DNA from: an uncultured Roseburia sp.
GTDB taxonomy: Bacteria > Bacillota > Clostridia > Lachnospirales > Lachnospiraceae
Reading direction: 5' to 3'
Assembly: GCA_947567625.1 (NCBI GenBank)
Contig: CANONN010000024.1
Span: forward strand, 1-50,382
Length of the DNA stretch: 50,382 nt
Shown here: positions 37,204-45,809 of the stretch, piece after piece
How the letters are laid out: each line of letters starts with the position of its first letter
How positions within the stretch are numbered: the stretch's first letter is position 1
Position numbers and translations under genes: made by a program
Notes under the pieces: generated by a model
Databases searched by the model: none
Seen by the model: the letters and a program-made list of their open reading frames with translations, nothing else
What the model was told of the DNA's origin: nothing

Positions 37204-37346
37204 TAACTATTGAGCCTTCGGCTTCATAGTTATGGAATCCGGCTCATTTAAAGTTGTCTTCGACAAAGAGCCGGATTTCCGCTTGGCTAGATATACGCAT
37301 TCTTACGGACTTTGCAGCAAGTGCAAAGTCCTGAGCTAAACTGTTA
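37204..37346 (+). repeat. Family B palindromic repeat, copy 5
   Basis: Forward orientation: GGAATCCGGCTC with GAGCCGGATTTCC, TTGTC/GACAA, and GGACTTTGCA with TGCAAAGTCC. It lies upstream of the histidine kinase gene. Confidence 0.8.
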
Positions 37347-37447
37347 CAATTTTTTCTGTTATTGAAAAATAGAACTTTTCAATTGTGATAATTTATTATA
37401 AAATGGAAGTAACATTTATTTGACAGCAAAGCGCAATAAGGATTTCT

Positions 37448-38494
37448 ATGGCAACTAATTTTTTAATGAATTTAAAAAAAGAATATTTGGCAAAGAAGAA
37501 AAAAATCGAGAGTGTGCTGAATGATCTGGATTTGGAGCTAAAAGAAAATATCGAATTACAAAAAGTGCTTCGAGCAAAGTCTGATGAAAGTTTTGAATCC
37601 TTTGTACCAAGAGAGATTAACCCGGAAGATAAGAGAGAACTGGAACGATTGTCCGCGCACCAAAAAAAGATTCTTGCGGAAATTGAATTAAACCAAAAAG
37701 CTCTTGCGGACCTAAACCAGAAAATGGACGAGCTAGAGAGCGTCATAAAGTTGGAAAAAGAAGCTTCCAAACTGTCAAAAGGGGACGTTTCCACAGCGGA
37801 TAAGAATCCGATGGACGATGCAGTATACCGTATGTATCTGTTGGAGACACAGGAAAATGAACGATATCGTATTTCCAGGGAGCTGCATGATGATACGGTT
37901 CAAAATCTGACCAGCCTTGTTCATAAAGCGGAGTTGTGCAGTAAGTTGATTGATATGGATCCCGTGCGTTGCAGGTTAGAGTTGATGTCAATGATTCGAT
38001 TTTTGCGCGAAGTGATTAGCGATACCAGAAAAATAATTTTTGACCTGCGGCCAATGACGTTTGATGATATTGGCCTGGACGTGACGGTGGAGCGCATTTT
38101 GGATAAGCTGGAACCGGATTTGCCAAAAAAGATACATTATCATGTGAAAGGACAGCCCTATCCGATCAAACCGATTGTGGGCATTACCATTATAAGAATT
38201 ATACAGGAGGCTTGCAGTAATGCCTTGCGTCATGCCAAAGCCTCCTCGATTGATGTGTTTTTGTGTTACGGGGAAGATGAGGTTGCGATTGAGATCGCAG
38301 ACGACGGTATCGGTTTTCGCACGGAGAAATTAAGCAAGACATGCAGGGATGATTGTTCCGGGTTTGGAATTGCCACGATGAGGGAGAGGGTATTTTTATT
38401 GTCGGGTAAAATTGTTATAGACTCGGAATTGGGGCAGGGAACGAAAGTAAAGGTTTGGGTTGCGCCAGGAAAGGAAAAAAATAATGGCAATTGA
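37448..38494 (+). CDS. Cytoplasmic sensor histidine kinase (DegS-like, HisKA_3)
   Basis: Signal-transducing kinase of 348 residues without membrane segments. The N-terminal 130 residues form a coiled coil. The phosphorylated histidine lies in SRELHDDTVQNL (HisKA_3), followed by the HATPase with NALRHAKASS (N box) and ADDGIGF (G1). That architecture matches DegS, which senses cytoplasmic signals. AAGGA lies five bases before the ATG. Its stop overlaps the response-regulator start by 11 bases, so the pair is translationally coupled. Confidence 0.88.
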   Translation: MATNFLMNLKKEYLAKKKKIESVLNDLDLELKENIELQKVLRAKSDESFESFVPREINPEDKRELERLSAHQKKILAEIELNQKALADLNQKMDELESVIKLEKEASKLSKGDVSTADKNPMDDAVYRMYLLETQENERYRISRELHDDTVQNLTSLVHKAELCSKLIDMDPVRCRLELMSMIRFLREVISDTRKIIFDLRPMTFDDIGLDVTVERILDKLEPDLPKKIHYHVKGQPYPIKPIVGITIIRIIQEACSNALRHAKASSIDVFLCYGEDEVAIEIADDGIGFRTEKLSKTCRDDCSGFGIATMRERVFLLSGKIVIDSELGQGTKVKVWVAPGKEKNNGN

Positions 38495-39125
38495 TATTAT
38501 GATAGCGGACGATCACTCGATGATTCGTCAGGGATTGAAACAGCTCTTGGAATTGGAGAAAGAATTTCGTGTTGTTGCGGAGGCCAGTGACGGTGTGGAG
38601 TGTTTGGACAAGCTTGAGCAAGTGGAACCGGATATTTTGCTGCTCGATATTAACATGCCTCGCATGAACGGTCTTGAAGTATTAAAAAAGCTCAAAGAAG
38701 AGAATCGTCAGATAAATATTCTGGTGTTGACCGTACATAACGAGGTGGAATATCTTTTGAAAGTGATTGATATCGGTGTCCACGGCTATCTGTTGAAGGA
38801 TGCAGATTTTCAGGAATTAAAAAAGGCGATTCATTGTATTGTCAATGGTGAAGATTATATCCAGCCTAATTTGATACCTCTGCTAAACGCTAAGATTGTC
38901 GAGCGCAATACCGATACGGTTATGATCGAGAGCCTCACGAGAAGAGAGCTTGAGGTGCTTAAGCTATTAGCCCATGGAATGTACAATAAAGAAATTGCGC
39001 AGAAATTGACAATCAGCGAACGGACCGTAAAAAATCATGTGTCCAGTATTTTCAAAAAGATAGAAGTGATGGACCGGACACAGGCAGCAGTTTTTGCAAT
39101 TAAGAATAACTTGATAATGATTTAG
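38484..39125 (+). CDS. NarL/LuxR-type response regulator (DegU-like)
   Basis: DNA-binding partner of the upstream kinase. The 213 residues comprise a receiver domain (acidic pocket ADD, phospho-acceptor Asp in LLLDINMP near residue 55, Lys in LLKDA) and a C-terminal LuxR helix-turn-helix (LTRRELEVLKLLAHGMYNKEIAQKLTISERTVKNHVSSIF). The ATG at 38484 is preceded by GGAAAGG. The genes it controls are not evident in the window. Confidence 0.9.
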   Translation: MAIDIMIADDHSMIRQGLKQLLELEKEFRVVAEASDGVECLDKLEQVEPDILLLDINMPRMNGLEVLKKLKEENRQINILVLTVHNEVEYLLKVIDIGVHGYLLKDADFQELKKAIHCIVNGEDYIQPNLIPLLNAKIVERNTDTVMIESLTRRELEVLKLLAHGMYNKEIAQKLTISERTVKNHVSSIFKKIEVMDRTQAAVFAIKNNLIMI

Positions 39126-39131
39126 AACTGG

Positions 39132-39179
39132 TATAGATTAGCCGCTTGAAAATGATATAGGGGGTTAATCTATATTTTT
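39132..39179 (+). terminator. Terminator after the two-component pair
   Basis: TATAGATTAGCC pairs with GGGGTTAATCTATA across about 20 bases, followed by TTTTTG. Confidence 0.65.
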
Positions 39180-39210
39180 GTTTTTATATAAGGTGTTATT
39201 TGATATGGTT

Positions 39211-39385
39211 ATAAAATGATAAGTTATGACAATTAATCAGGGAAATAGTAATGTATAAAATGATAAGATATGACATTTAGTCATGGAAATAGTAATGTAT
39301 AAATGGATAAGAAATTAAGTCATGGAAATAGCAATGAATAAATTGATAAGATATGACATTTAATCAGGAAAATAGTAATGTATAT
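39211..39385 (+). repeat. Four direct repeats of about 44 bp in an AT-rich gap
   Basis: Four imperfect copies of a unit containing AAATGATAAGATATGACA and AATCAGGAAATAGTAATG, starting near 39211, 39255, 39300 and 39338; the third has lost about seven bases. The spacing resembles iterons, but no replication-initiator gene lies nearby. They begin the gene-poor stretch 39126-42186. Confidence 0.75.
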
Positions 39386-39389
39386 AATG

Positions 39390-40169
39390 AAATGGTTTGT
39401 TAGGGAGTTGTATTAGCTGGTTGCTTGATGTTTATCTTACAAATTTCTGTAAACACAGTATTTTGTGTGTGTCACTTTTTGAGGGTGATATGTATATATA
39501 GGTATGTTATGACAATGGATAAGCTTAGTGTAGATGTTCTTTTCTGTTTTTGTTTTCGACTTTATTTACGTGAACAATAAAAGTTTGTATCTTATGCATA
39601 TTTACAAGATTCCAAGTTGTGATAGAGTAGGTAATATGTTATATTTTTGTATAGATATACCACGATTAGAATTTTATTAATGTAACTATTTATAGCAATA
39701 GATGTATGAGTGAGAGGTCTTGGAGTTATTATTGAGGTCGCTTAGGGTAGTGGAAGATTTTTTGTTTTACTTATTTTACATTTATAAAAGAATGTTATCA
39801 TATTGGTTTATGCTTATGATCAAAAGTTTTTTATTTTATAGTTTTTAGTTAAAGCTCACTTCTATTTTAGATTACCTAAAATATACAATTGTATAATATC
39901 ATATCTTTTTTGTCTGTTATATGACTTATATAAGTAATAGAGAGATGATTCTTTGATGTTTGGATGTTATTTGTAGATTATTATATTCTTAAGTTTTAGT
40001 CTTATTTTTTACCCTAAAATACAAATTATTTGGGTGACGGTCATTGATTCAGTTGTTTGAAAATTTAATAGAGAAACCAGATAATTTTTAAATAGTTTTA
40101 TGGAACCAAGCATGACAAATTGGTATAAATGTATGTTAAAATATTTGTCCTTAATTGTATTGTATTATT
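39390..40169. other. AT-rich stretch without recognisable genes
   Basis: No open frame of useful length with a ribosome site on either strand. The sequence is rich in short A/T runs. I see nothing else I can name. Confidence 0.6.
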
Positions 40170-40290
40170 GGGTAGGTTGAAAAATCATCTAGATCGCTGA
40201 TTTTATCACACGTGAACTTGTTCACGTTGGCTATATTGTGTTATAGCGTTACAAATAGCACGGATGGAGCACGAACATTATAAATATACG
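40170..40290 (+). repeat. Family A structured element, copy 4 (truncated)
   Basis: About 100 bases closely match the first part of copy 2, including GCTGATTTTATCACACGTGAAC, the CGTGAAC-TTGTTCACG hairpin and GCGTTACAAATAGCACGGATGG. The 5' hairpin is degraded and the closing stem and ATGGAGA end are missing. It looks decayed. Confidence 0.7.
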
Positions 40291-40571
40291 TTGCAAGCGA
40301 CAGGCAAACATTTTATAATCAAGTATATAAACCGGAAGCTGCGAAGGAGAACTTTATAAATCAAGCAATAGAGATGATGGCTGGATAACCGGAAGAATAT
40401 ATTTCAACAGAGAAGATAAAAGAATAATTATTAAGAGACCGCGAAGTGGGTTTGGCTATACAATGAATTTAGAAAATAAGTGGGCATGGATATTTAATAT
40501 TATTTTTGTAATAATTATAGTTATATTAATCAGTGTTCTTTAAAGCAACTTCTAATGTGCTGACCGGATTA

Positions 40572-40698
40572 CATTTCGCTAAGTATCTTGCCTGAATTTC
40601 CGTCTGCATCGTTAGGTTTCCTAGACGTAGCCACCGCTACTCTGTCGGAAGTCTGCCTTGCAGACTGAGAATTCAGACAAGTTATTTGGCAAAATGTG
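40572..40698. repeat. Imperfect inverted repeat (27-bp arms) with inner hairpin
   Basis: Arms 40572-40600 and 40669-40698 match at about 22 of 27 positions when one is reversed. The centre has the perfect hairpin GTCTGC-CTT-GCAGAC (40651-40665). It is more GC-rich than its surroundings and contains no gene. It differs in sequence from families A and B. Confidence 0.6.
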
Positions 40699-40714
40699 AA
40701 TGATACAATACATT

Positions 40715-40808
40715 AGTGTGCCCACCTGTTATATCTGGTAAAGCTCCGCAGAATATTTTTCTGAGAGTGCTGCTCTATAAACGTAGGCATAGCAGTGGGT
40801 ACACTTTT
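40715..40808 (+). ncRNA. Candidate structured RNA or cruciform
   Basis: AGTGTGCCCACCTGTTAT pairs with ATAGCAGTGGGTACACT, giving about 17 bp with one bulge and one mismatch, followed by TTTTCC. Inside is a second stem CTCCGCAGAA with TTTTTCTGAGAG. It could be a small RNA with its own terminator, or another dispersed palindrome. No promoter was identified with confidence. Confidence 0.4.
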
Positions 40809-40823
40809 CCGAAAAGGGAGTTA

Positions 40824-40925
40824 AATTTTACTTATGGAAACCTTGTCAAGGGTAAAGCTTGGAGATATCCGATGAACGTATAGCCGATTAAAATTTACTT
40901 ACGGAAATCTTGTCAGGGATGAATT
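40824..40925 (+). repeat. Two direct repeats of about 37 bp
   Basis: TTAAATTTTACTTATGGAAA with CCTTGTCAAGGG (40824-40860) and TTAAAATTTACTTACGGAAA with TCTTGTCAGGGA (40886-40922) are similar, period about 62-64 bp. Confidence 0.6.
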
Positions 40926-41109
40926 GATGTGCTATTTGTCTTACAGAATTTAATGGGATATTAGTTCGGTTTTGATATAGTGTTCCCAACGTAAAAATAA
41001 AGTTGTCTAAGCTAAAGATCGGGGAGGTGTATAGTCACAATATTATAAATTATAGGGTTTGAGTTAATTTTGGTAAGTGAAATTGATTCAAACCTATTAT
41101 TTAAGATGT

Positions 41110-41242
41110 ATTAGTGTGAAAAATACATCTAAGGCAGCAAAAACACTGCTTAAGAAGTATTAAGTTTCACACAAGAAAAACGCAAAAGCGGCGTTTTTCA
41201 TACCTATTTGGGCCGCCAAGGGCGGCATGGGGATTAAGATGA
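41110..41242 (+). repeat. Family A structured element, copy 5
   Basis: TTAGTGTGAAAAATACATCT opens a long composite hairpin (GTGTGAAA with TTTCACAC; AATAC with GTATT; GCAG with CTGC). A second hairpin GAAAAACGC with GCGTTTTTC (41175-41199) follows, then a GC stem GCCGCC with GGCGGC (41212-41226) directly before ATGGGGATTAAGATG. The following reading frame has only 22 codons. Confidence 0.7.
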
Positions 41243-41473
41243 ATATCGTAAATTATTTCAAGTGTATAAAGTTGCTGAAATTTGTTATTTTTAAAATGAT
41301 ATATTAAATGGTATGTAGTATTTTTAAATAAAATGATAAATTTTGTCGGAATGAGCAATTAGATTTTTTAGCATTGAATTCAGATATTCCTTAAATAAGA
41401 AATACAAACAAAAAATGGTCTATGTATTTAATAATTAATAACAATACGAAATTAAATGCGAGACACGTGGTAA

Positions 41474-41489
41474 TGTTTCACGTGAAACA
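41474..41489. promoter_or_regulatory. parS site 1
   Basis: TGTTTCACGTGAAACA is a perfect 16-bp palindrome identical to the chromosomal parS consensus that ParB binds and spreads from. Symmetry extends to 20 bp. Confidence 0.95.
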
Positions 41490-41996
41490 TTTGTATTTAA
41501 AAGAGTACTAATAATAATGACAGGTATCCTGTTTATCGAGAGAAATATTACAGATTTTTCAGATAATAGATATTACCGTTAAGTAACGAATAGAATAAAA
41601 TATGCAAGAATCATTAAGAAGAACGATACAAACTCTCGATTGTATGGAAAGTAATTCAATAAAGTGACAGAAAGCTGTTTTTAAACGGCTACCAGTTAAT
41701 AATTTTAAAAATATCTATACTTTTATAATTACGCTTGTATTTGTACATATATCATAAATACTTATTTTCATCAATAAACTTATGTCAAAGTCACAATTTA
41801 CCAACCCGCTGGTATTTTAAATTACCCCTGCTGGGCCGGCCAATGCCACTTGTTTCGTAAAAGAGGCGTAATTTATTGTAAAAATTATTATTTTTAGGTA
41901 GCTATTTGAATTGTATTTGTGTTTCAATATTTTATATCCTAACTATGAAAATAAACAAAAAAGAAATTATTCAATTTATGATAAAAGATAGAGCCA

Positions 41997-42028
41997 ATCA
42001 TATATGTTTCACGTGAAACATATATGAT
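41997..42028. promoter_or_regulatory. parS site 2 within a 32-bp perfect palindrome
   Basis: The core TGTTTCACGTGAAACA (42005-42020) is extended by perfect AT-rich arms (ATCATATA with TATATGAT) to 32 bp of unbroken symmetry. Confidence 0.95.
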
Positions 42029-42186
42029 ATTTCAATATTACAGAAAGAAAAATTGTTTTCATATAGCATAATTACTGTTACTGATAAGAAATAAGTTTGT
42101 TATAAACAACCAAAATAGAAGTCATATCCTTTTTATTAAACTCTTCCTCTTTAGAAAAGTTGTCCTAGAGTATATATATAAATTTA

Positions 42187-42519
42187 TCATCTGCAATATT
42201 TTGCATAGAAATCATGACATACCCATTTTTCTATACAAGCGATGATTTCCTTTTTTGACTTAGATACAATTTGATCTAAAGGACATTTCCAATTATAATC
42301 TTTGACGAGTAACAATAGATAGTCTCCATTAATGTCATAACCGGGATACCATCCTAAATCAATAATCAGATTAGCTTTTACATTGTATAGTCGTAGTAGA
42401 TCTTCGTTTAATTCTATGAAATCATTTGAACCATGTACGTCCATATCATATTCTGTAAAATTATTAAATTCTATTTTCCATCCTGCCTGTATTCGCAGTG
42501 GCTGTAATTCATAATACAT
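42187..42519 (-). CDS. Small hypothetical protein
   Basis: A 110-residue protein that I cannot name. It is acidic with several aromatic residues (DLGWYPGYDINGDYLLLLVKDYNWKCPLDQ) and has a mixed alpha/beta look, with a C-terminal helix ending HDFYAKYCR. No signal peptide or membrane segment is visible. GAGG lies seven bases before the ATG, and it is the only well-supported gene in 39.1-43.5 kb. Small proteins of this type are often immunity or antitoxin proteins, but no toxin gene is adjacent. It is transcribed against the replication direction. Confidence 0.6.
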   Translation of the reverse strand: MYYELQPLRIQAGWKIEFNNFTEYDMDVHGSNDFIELNEDLLRLYNVKANLIIDLGWYPGYDINGDYLLLLVKDYNWKCPLDQIVSKSKKEIIACIEKWVCHDFYAKYCR

Positions 42520-42912
42520 TCCTTTTCCTCTATCGTTACAATTTATTAGATTATAATTTATTTATTAACTATTTACAATATATATTTTAAACTTGTATTA
42601 GTGGATATACGATTGCAAAAAGAAAATCAAAATAATTTGGAATATAACCATTTATTAATCTGAAATGTTCAATAAATTATGATATTGTATGTTTTCTTGT
42701 TAAATGTCAAAACAATAGAAACATAGAATTCCAAATACTTATCCTTAGTTATTGGCCATGATATCCGTAAAGATAGTAGAGTTATTGTTTGTATATTATC
42801 AATATGATTCGGATAATTAAGGATTCTATTTTGTGCTATTAATAACTTTTCATATGAACGACATATAGGAAGGTATTTACTGTATGGTAATTATCCAAGC
42901 AATAGAAAAATA

Positions 42913-42936
42913 CAAATGTTTCACGTGAAACATTTG
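42913..42936. promoter_or_regulatory. parS site 3
   Basis: Core TGTTTCACGTGAAACA (42917-42932), with symmetry extending to 24 bp. It lies 2.1 kb before parA. The rest of 42520-43545 is AT-rich with no supported gene. Confidence 0.95.
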
Positions 42937-43563
42937 CTTCTATATAATTGTATGTTGTAATCAATAAAATATGTCTCTCAAAAAACAAAAAAGTTTTCTA
43001 TTTGTTTCTAATATACTATATTTCAAAATAATTTTTGTGTTATAATAAAAGCAGAGTATTGTACAAATTTATTTTATATCCAAATTATGTTTTTACTATT
43101 TACACTCTGCTACATCAAATAATATGTAACTGGCAATTTGAGTTGTCTGGTTTGTTCATCTGCAACGCCATGTATAGTGTGGTTATCACCAATCGACGTA
43201 GTAAACTGTAGCACTGTATTTCTCTTCCTTGCATATGAAACAATTATTTTGCAACAGTATATAAGAAACTTATTTTTCGTGGCATTTCAAATTGCAATAT
43301 TGATTTCAACCTATCGCCCGCTAATATATGTCTTTCTCATTTAAATCAATGTATGTTAAGTGAAAATAAATAATTACACAAACGAGACAATTTTCTATTT
43401 CAAGTTTGCACTGACACTACAAACACAAGATTCTGGAATAAATTCTAATTCGTTTTGCGGCTTTCAAAAGAACTTTGGCAGGAAGAAAAATAGGAAAGAA
43501 TAAAAAAAGGTATTTATTGCTTCTGTATTTATTAACAGTAAAGCCATGGCTTGGAGGTTCAAA

Positions 43564-44100
43564 TTGGAAAAGTATTTGTATATCAAGGAAAAAAATTACC
43601 AGATATTGAAGTTGCTGGGAAAAGGAAAAGGGGGATATTCTTATCTTGTTACTGATGGGGATAAGGAATATGTTCTGAAGCAGATTCATCATGAGCCATG
43701 TGCATATTATCAGTTTGGAAATAAGATAGAAACAGAAATACGCGATTACCAAAAATTACGTCAGATTGGTATCCGTGTTCCAGAGATGTTAGATCTCGAC
43801 ATGGAGAATGAAAGAATATTAAAAGAATATATTGACGGCGACACGGTATATGATATGATTTTAAAAAACGAGATGCCGGAAACTTGTCTGGAACAGATTG
43901 GACAAATGTGTGAACTTCTATACCCGGCGCATACGAACATTGATTATTTTCCGACAAATTTTGTTTTGCAGGATGGTATCTTATATTATATTGATTACGA
44001 ATGTAACGACTATATGGAAGAGTGGAATTTTGAAAATTGGGGAATAAAATATTGGTCGAAAACAAAAGAGTTTATGGATTATGCAACGGCCCACAAGTGA
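43564..44100 (+). CDS. Small kinase-like protein (protein-kinase/RIO/APH-type fold)
   Basis: Short 178-residue kinase-like protein. It shows a glycine-rich loop (LLGKGKGGYSYLV), a likely ATP-binding Lys (YVLKQI), a hinge with KEYIDGDTVYDMI, a catalytic loop-like IDYFPTNFVLQDG (Asp and Asn five apart) and a DFG-equivalent YIDYE. This is much shorter than a full protein kinase but fits compact RIO-like or aminoglycoside-kinase-like enzymes. The start is either a TTG at 43564, six bases after GGAGG, or an ATG at 43546 without one. Substrate unknown. A DUF3788 gene follows. Confidence 0.7.
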   Translation: MEKYLYIKEKNYQILKLLGKGKGGYSYLVTDGDKEYVLKQIHHEPCAYYQFGNKIETEIRDYQKLRQIGIRVPEMLDLDMENERILKEYIDGDTVYDMILKNEMPETCLEQIGQMCELLYPAHTNIDYFPTNFVLQDGILYYIDYECNDYMEEWNFENWGIKYWSKTKEFMDYATAHK

Positions 44101-44273
44101 ATGAATAAATATCAGAACTACAGTTCGGTTGCAATAAAAAGTAACCATAATATTTTTCATACGAAAATGATGAATCCTTATTTGTGAGTTCTTATCACCA
44201 TAAATATAAAATCATTGATCGTCGTATGAAATTGTTCACTGTTATAAATTTAATATGAAACGAGGATTTTGCC

Positions 44274-44693
44274 ATGATAGATATACAAGATAAGAACATT
44301 TGTCCTACTCTGGAGGAAATGGGACAGTATATACGAAATTCTGTTTTTCTGGAATTTTGTTCGGAAATAAAGAGGCTTTATCAATGCAAGGAAAAAATAG
44401 AGTTCAGTTCCTGTAGCTGGGAAAAAGGATGGAATCTGAAATTGAAAAAAGGGGGAAAAACATTGTGTACCGTTTATCCCCGAGAGCATTATTTTACAGT
44501 GATGATCGTTGTGGGAAGAAACGAACAGAAGTTTGTGGAAACGATTTTGCCGGAATGTACGCCACAGTTACAGGAAATTTATCACCAGACAAAAGAAGGA
44601 AACGGGCAGAGATGGTTGATGATTGATTTGGAAGATCGGGATGATCTGTATGAAGATATTTTGTGTCTCATTGAAATTCGCAGGAATGTATAA
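44274..44693 (+). CDS. DUF3788 domain protein
   Basis: A 139-residue protein of a family found widely in Clostridia without a known function. WEKGWNLKLKKGGKTLCTVYPRE and YFTVMIVVGRNEQ are its recognisable parts, followed by GQRWLMIDLEDRDDLYEDILCLIEIRR at the end. GAGG lies eight bases before the ATG. It follows the kinase-like gene by 173 bases, same strand. Confidence 0.75.
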   Translation: MIDIQDKNICPTLEEMGQYIRNSVFLEFCSEIKRLYQCKEKIEFSSCSWEKGWNLKLKKGGKTLCTVYPREHYFTVMIVVGRNEQKFVETILPECTPQLQEIYHQTKEGNGQRWLMIDLEDRDDLYEDILCLIEIRRNV

Positions 44694-44766
44694 TACATTG
44701 TTGCTTTTATGCACCGTGTCAAACGCTGCTTTACACTATTTGAAATACAAATTGTTATTTGCCCAG

Positions 44767-44910
44767 TAACAGTTCAGCCAAGGACTTTGCACTCGCTGCA
44801 AAGTCCGTAAGAACGAGTATATCTAGCCAAGCGGGAATCCGGATCTTTGTTGAAGACAAACTTTAAATGAGTCGGATTCCGTAACTATGAAGCCGGAGGC
44901 TGAATCGTTA
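44767..44910 (-). repeat. Family B palindromic repeat, copy 6
   Basis: TAACAGTTCAGCC to GGCTGAATCGTTA in the reverse orientation of copy 1, with GGACTTTGCA and TGCAAAGTCC stems intact. The GGAATCCGGATC / GAGTCGGATTCC stem has single mismatches. It fills most of the 44694-45034 gap before parA. Confidence 0.8.
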
Positions 44911-45034
44911 CTTTGCCCATAAAACATTTCACTATTTTTCTATAGTAATCTATGAGGGATGTGTTATAATAAGTAAGCACGCAGTAATCATGAGATAAGA
45001 TAACAGATGGAAAAACAGTCCGTATGGAGGATAG

Positions 45035-45808
45035 ATGAAAATGAGCAGAATCATTGCAATTGCGAACCAGAAAGGCGGAGTCGGAAAGACAACTACCGCG
45101 ATTAACCTTTCCGCATGTCTTGCGGAGGCAGGAAAAAGGGTATTGACGATCGACTTAGATCCGCAGGGAAATATGACGAGTGGTTTGGGGGTAGACAAGG
45201 GAGAAGTGGAAAACACGGTATATGAGCTGATGCTGGATGAGTGTTCGATCAAAGAAAGTATGGCGGATACCGTGGTGGAGGGAATGAAAGTGATACCTTC
45301 CAATGTCAATTTGGCCGGTGCGGAGATCGAGCTTCTCGGTATCCCGGAAAAAGAGTACATCCTGAAGAATGCAGTCGACTACATCAAGGAGGACTACGAC
45401 TTTATTATTATCGACTGTCCGCCGTCTTTAAATATGCTTACCATCAATGCCATGACGACGGCGGATACGATATTGGTGCCAATCCAATGTGAATATTATG
45501 CATTGGAGGGACTCAGTCAGTTGATGCACACCATTGATCTTGTTCAGCAGCGTTTGAATTCCAATCTGAAAATCGACGGGATTGTCTTTACCATGTATGA
45601 TGCCCGCACCAATCTGTCCAATCAAGTGGTGGAAAATGTGCGCACCAATCTGGATACCAAGATTTATAATACACTGATACCGAGAAATATTCGTCTTGCA
45701 GAAGCGCCCTCTTATGGATTGCCGATTCACATGTATGATACAAAATCGGCCGGAGCAGAGAGTTACCGTTTACTGGCAAAGGAAGTTATGGAGAGGGAGG
45801 TAGACTGA
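45035..45808 (+). CDS. parA: Chromosome-partitioning ATPase ParA (Soj)
   Basis: Walker-type ATPase that works with ParB to segregate the origin and tune DnaA. The 257 residues have the deviant Walker A KGGVGKTT (near 13-20), DLDPQGN, Walker B FIIIDCPPSL, and the QCEYYALEGLSQL segment. Start either 45035 or the ATG at 45041; GGAGG is four or ten bases upstream. It precedes parB with a 1-base gap. Three parS sites lie 2.1-3.6 kb upstream. Confidence 0.96.
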   Translation: MKMSRIIAIANQKGGVGKTTTAINLSACLAEAGKRVLTIDLDPQGNMTSGLGVDKGEVENTVYELMLDECSIKESMADTVVEGMKVIPSNVNLAGAEIELLGIPEKEYILKNAVDYIKEDYDFIIIDCPPSLNMLTINAMTTADTILVPIQCEYYALEGLSQLMHTIDLVQQRLNSNLKIDGIVFTMYDARTNLSNQVVENVRTNLDTKIYNTLIPRNIRLAEAPSYGLPIHMYDTKSAGAESYRLLAKEVMEREVD

Positions 45809-45809
45809 T

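Noticed and set aside
41167-41358. 63-residue frame, minus strand, near family A copy 5
   Set aside because: It crosses the palindromic element and has no supported start or domain.
39126-42186. Pseudogenes in the AT-rich gap
   Set aside because: I looked in all frames for degraded versions of known proteins and saw no conserved motif; only repeats and parS sites could be supported.
43138-43344. 68-residue frame, plus strand, in the AT-rich gap
   Set aside because: No ribosome site and no recognisable domain; probably chance.
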